Positions 62,248 through 64,000 of a DNA stretch of 64,000 nt are shown one piece after another. The DNA comes from Phaeobacter gallaeciensis DSM 26640. Its GTDB lineage: Bacteria; Pseudomonadota; Alphaproteobacteria; Rhodobacterales; Rhodobacteraceae. The DNA lies in assembly GCF_000511385.1 (NCBI RefSeq), contig NC_023137.1:875001-939000 (forward strand), read 5' to 3'. The notes beneath the pieces are model-generated. The model was not told where the DNA came from. It saw only the letters and a program-made list of their open reading frames with translations, and made no database searches. The position numbers and the translations under genes are program-made. Each line of letters begins with the position of its first letter. The first letter of the stretch is position 1.

Positions 62248-62997
62248 ATGTCAACGGGGAAGGCCGCGACGCCTGAAGCACGAGCGGCCGAGGATCTACC
62301 TGCCCTTGTCGATGCCGCATTGCCACAGATTGATGTTGCTGGTTTGGCAGCGGGGGGCGACCCGCTGCATCCACCGCGCATTTTGCTCCTCTACGGGTCG
62401 TTACGGTCTGTAAGCTATTCACGAAAAGTCGTCGAGGAGGCCGCGCGAATCCTGCGTGCGCTGGGCTGTGAAACGCGGATCTTTGATCCGAGCGGATTGC
62501 CCCTGCCGGATGATGAGGGATCCGAGGGGCATCCCAAGGTCAGCGAACTGCGCGATCTGGTGGTCTGGAGCGAGGGCATGGTCTGGTCCAGCCCCGAACG
62601 CCATGGCGCAATGACCGGCATTATGAAAACGCAGATCGACTGGCTGCCGCTGTCGCTGAAAGGCGGCATCCGCACCACGCAGGGCAAGACGCTGGCAGTG
62701 ATGCAGGTCTCCGGCGGGTCACAATCCTTCAATGCGGTCAATCAGATGCGCATTCTGGGCCGTTGGATGCGGATGATCACCATTCCCAACCAGTCCTCTA
62801 TACCCAAGGCCTGGCTGGAATTTGGCGAGGGCGAGCGACTGCCTGACGGGCCGTTCTATCGCCGGGTTGTCGATGTGATGGAAGAGTTGGTGAAATTCAC
62901 CTGGCTGACCCGTGGCCGCAAGGATTACCTAGTCGACCGCTATTCCGAGCGGGTTGAAGATGTCGAAGCCGTGCATCAGCGGGTGTCGCAGAAATAG
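62248..62997 (+). CDS. arsH: ArsH-type NADPH-dependent FMN reductase
   Basis: A 249-residue flavodoxin-fold oxidoreductase. The FMN site is [16 protein letters not shown] near residues 46-61, and [40 protein letters not shown] and [20 protein letters not shown] are the conserved ArsH stretches. ArsH oxidises organoarsenicals or reduces quinones/metal ions with NADPH. No arsR, arsB or arsC is visible nearby. ATG 62248 or GTG 62239 are possible starts. Confidence 0.94.
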   Translation: MSTGKAATPEARAAEDLPALVDAALPQIDVAGLAAGGDPLHPPRILLLYGSLRSVSYSRKVVEEAARILRALGCETRIFDPSGLPLPDDEGSEGHPKVSELRDLVVWSEGMVWSSPERHGAMTGIMKTQIDWLPLSLKGGIRTTQGKTLAVMQVSGGSQSFNAVNQMRILGRWMRMITIPNQSSIPKAWLEFGEGERLPDGPFYRRVVDVMEELVKFTWLTRGRKDYLVDRYSERVEDVEAVHQRVSQK

Positions 62998-63031
62998 TCC
63001 GACCCGTCTGTCGCACCGTTCCACGAAAAAG

Positions 63032-63057
63032 GCCTGCCACACTCGGCAGGCTTTTTT
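63032..63057. terminator. bidirectional terminator
   Basis: GCCTGCC/GGCAGGC with a 6-nt loop, flanked by AAAAA on the left and TTTTTT on the right; serves arsH (plus) and the ketoacyl synthase gene (minus). Confidence 0.9.
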
Positions 63058-63097
63058 CTATGGCTCATGTTGTGTACTGGGGCGAGCCTGCGAAGGC

Positions 63098-64000
63098 TCA
63101 GGCAACGCGGCGCAGGATCACTGAACCCACGGAATAGCCTGCCCCAAACGAACAGATCAGCCCAAGATCTCCCGCGGCCAAATCATCTGAGTATTTTGAG
63201 AAAGCGATGATTGACCCGGCTGAGGATGTATTGGCGTAGTCCTGCAGGATATTGGGCTGTTCACCGGCCTCCGGCGTGCGGCCGAGGACTTTCTTGCCGA
63301 TGAAATCATTCATCGTCTTATTCGCTTGATGCAGCCAGAGCCGCTTCAGGTCGGTGTTTGCAACCCCTTCGGCCTCCATATGCTCGGCGATATGCTGGCT
63401 CACCATCGGCAGCACTTCTTTAAATACCTTACGCCCGTTCTGCATGAACTGCATGTCGCGGCGATCCTCGACGCCGTCCGGGCGGGAGCGGCGGAGGTAG
63501 CCATTGTTGTTGCGGATGTTGTTGGAGAAACTGGTGGCACAGCGGGTCGACAGGATCTCGAAATAGGCTCCCGTTGCGTCTTCGCTGCGCTCGATCAGGG
63601 TCGCAGTCGCCACATCGCCAAAGATGAAGTGACAATCGCGGTCGCGCCATTCCAGATGGCCGGAGCAAATCTCCGGGTTCACCACCAGTGCCGAACGGAT
63701 CGACCCCGACCGCACCATATCGGCAGCAGCTTGAATACCAAAGGTTGCCGAGGAACAGGCGACATTCATGTCAAAGGCAAAGCCCTCAATGCCCAGCAGC
63801 TCCTGAATTTCGATTGCCAGCGCAGGATAGGCGCGTTCCATATTGGAAGCGGCGCAGATTACGGCATCAACATCCGCAGCGGTCTTGCCTGCCTGCGCCA
63901 GCGCCTTCTTGGCGGCATCCAGCGCCATCTCCGCCATGATTGACGGCTCATCATCGGCACGTTGGCGCAGCAGTGGGTGCATCACCTCAGGGTCCAGAAC
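63098..64000 (-). CDS. beta-ketoacyl-ACP synthase III-like protein (partial, 5' end outside window)
   Basis: At least 300 residues of a thiolase-fold FabH-type synthase; the reading frame stays open to the window edge, so the N-terminus is missing. The active-site triad is visible: Cys in FDMNVACSSATFGIQAA, His in LWLHQANKTMNDFIG and Asn in ILQDYANTSSAGSIIAFS. FabH condenses acetyl-CoA with malonyl-ACP; members with extended insertions can use other acyl donors. No fatty-acid genes adjoin it inside the window, so its substrate is open. Confidence 0.9.
   Translation of the reverse strand, partial: VLDPEVMHPLLRQRADDEPSIMAEMALDAAKKALAQAGKTAADVDAVICAASNMERAYPALAIEIQELLGIEGFAFDMNVACSSATFGIQAAADMVRSGSIRSALVVNPEICSGHLEWRDRDCHFIFGDVATATLIERSEDATGAYFEILSTRCATSFSNNIRNNNGYLRRSRPDGVEDRRDMQFMQNGRKVFKEVLPMVSQHIAEHMEAEGVANTDLKRLWLHQANKTMNDFIGKKVLGRTPEAGEQPNILQDYANTSSAGSIIAFSKYSDDLAAGDLGLICSFGAGYSVGSVILRRVA

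Overview
The window looks like a chromosomal core region of an alphaproteobacterium of the Rhodobacteraceae, most likely the Roseobacter group (Phaeobacter/Ruegeria-like). The basis is the rRNA operon order 23S-5S-tRNA-fMet, an F1 ATP synthase operon (atpHAGDC) without F0 genes beside it, a CIRCE-controlled groESL pair, Hint-domain proteins, and alphaproteobacterial families of unknown function (DUF2125, DUF1150, DUF465, DUF2161). Genus assignment is inference from protein style; no search was possible. I see no insertion sequence, prophage, CRISPR array or integration site.

Layout: 1-1.7 kb is the 3' end of an rRNA operon. 1.9-5.1 kb holds a Hint-domain protein, rpsD and a small exported PA14-like protein. 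4.7-9.7 kb has an Lrp-type regulator divergent from hisC-tyrC-extensin, then DUF2125 and ChaC genes. 9.8-13.6 kb carries a MotA/ExbB-like and OmpA/MotB-like pair of unknown role with a DUF2087 gene. 13.8-18.8 kb: M23 peptidase, clpA, a GloB-like hydrolase and a methyltransferase. 19.4-24.3 kb: atpHAGDC. 24.4-28.9 kb: small accessory enzymes, prs, and a LysR regulator with a divergent target. 28.9-32.9 kb: an ltaE-ycgN-ribF-maoC-HAD cluster. 33-37.5 kb: a chemoreceptor, a long gene-poor gap, an Mn pyrophosphatase and a DUF2161 nuclease-like gene. 37.5-40.8 kb: groESL and an HNH endonuclease. 40.9-46.8 kb: transporter, lipase, a phnM homologue, purEK and a small heat-shock operon. 47-53.2 kb: phzF-like gene, GT10 glycosyltransferase, sulfate-activation enzyme, rraB-trxB and an Lrp regulator. 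53.3-57.4 kb: a second Hint protein, a 50-aa protein and pgeF-midA-lgt. 57.4-64 kb: ubiK, ybjN-like, proC-csaA-like-dehydrogenase, tdk, a probable structured RNA, an HTH-arsH pair and a partial FabH.

The most unusual locus is 48871-50979. A winged-helix domain resembling EPS-associated MarR regulators is fused in frame to a bifunctional ATP sulfurylase/APS kinase. A perfect inverted repeat lies just upstream, and a ribosome-binding site with ATG is embedded in the linker, so two products are possible. A GT10 glycosyltransferase gene converges on it, which fits a link between PAPS supply and a sulfated surface glycan (inference). Other points worth checking are a roughly 100-nt multi-stem RNA candidate (61484-61587), an HNH endonuclease with a possible base-reader N-terminus, the proton-channel pair, and an initiator tRNA that lacks one of the three canonical G:C pairs.
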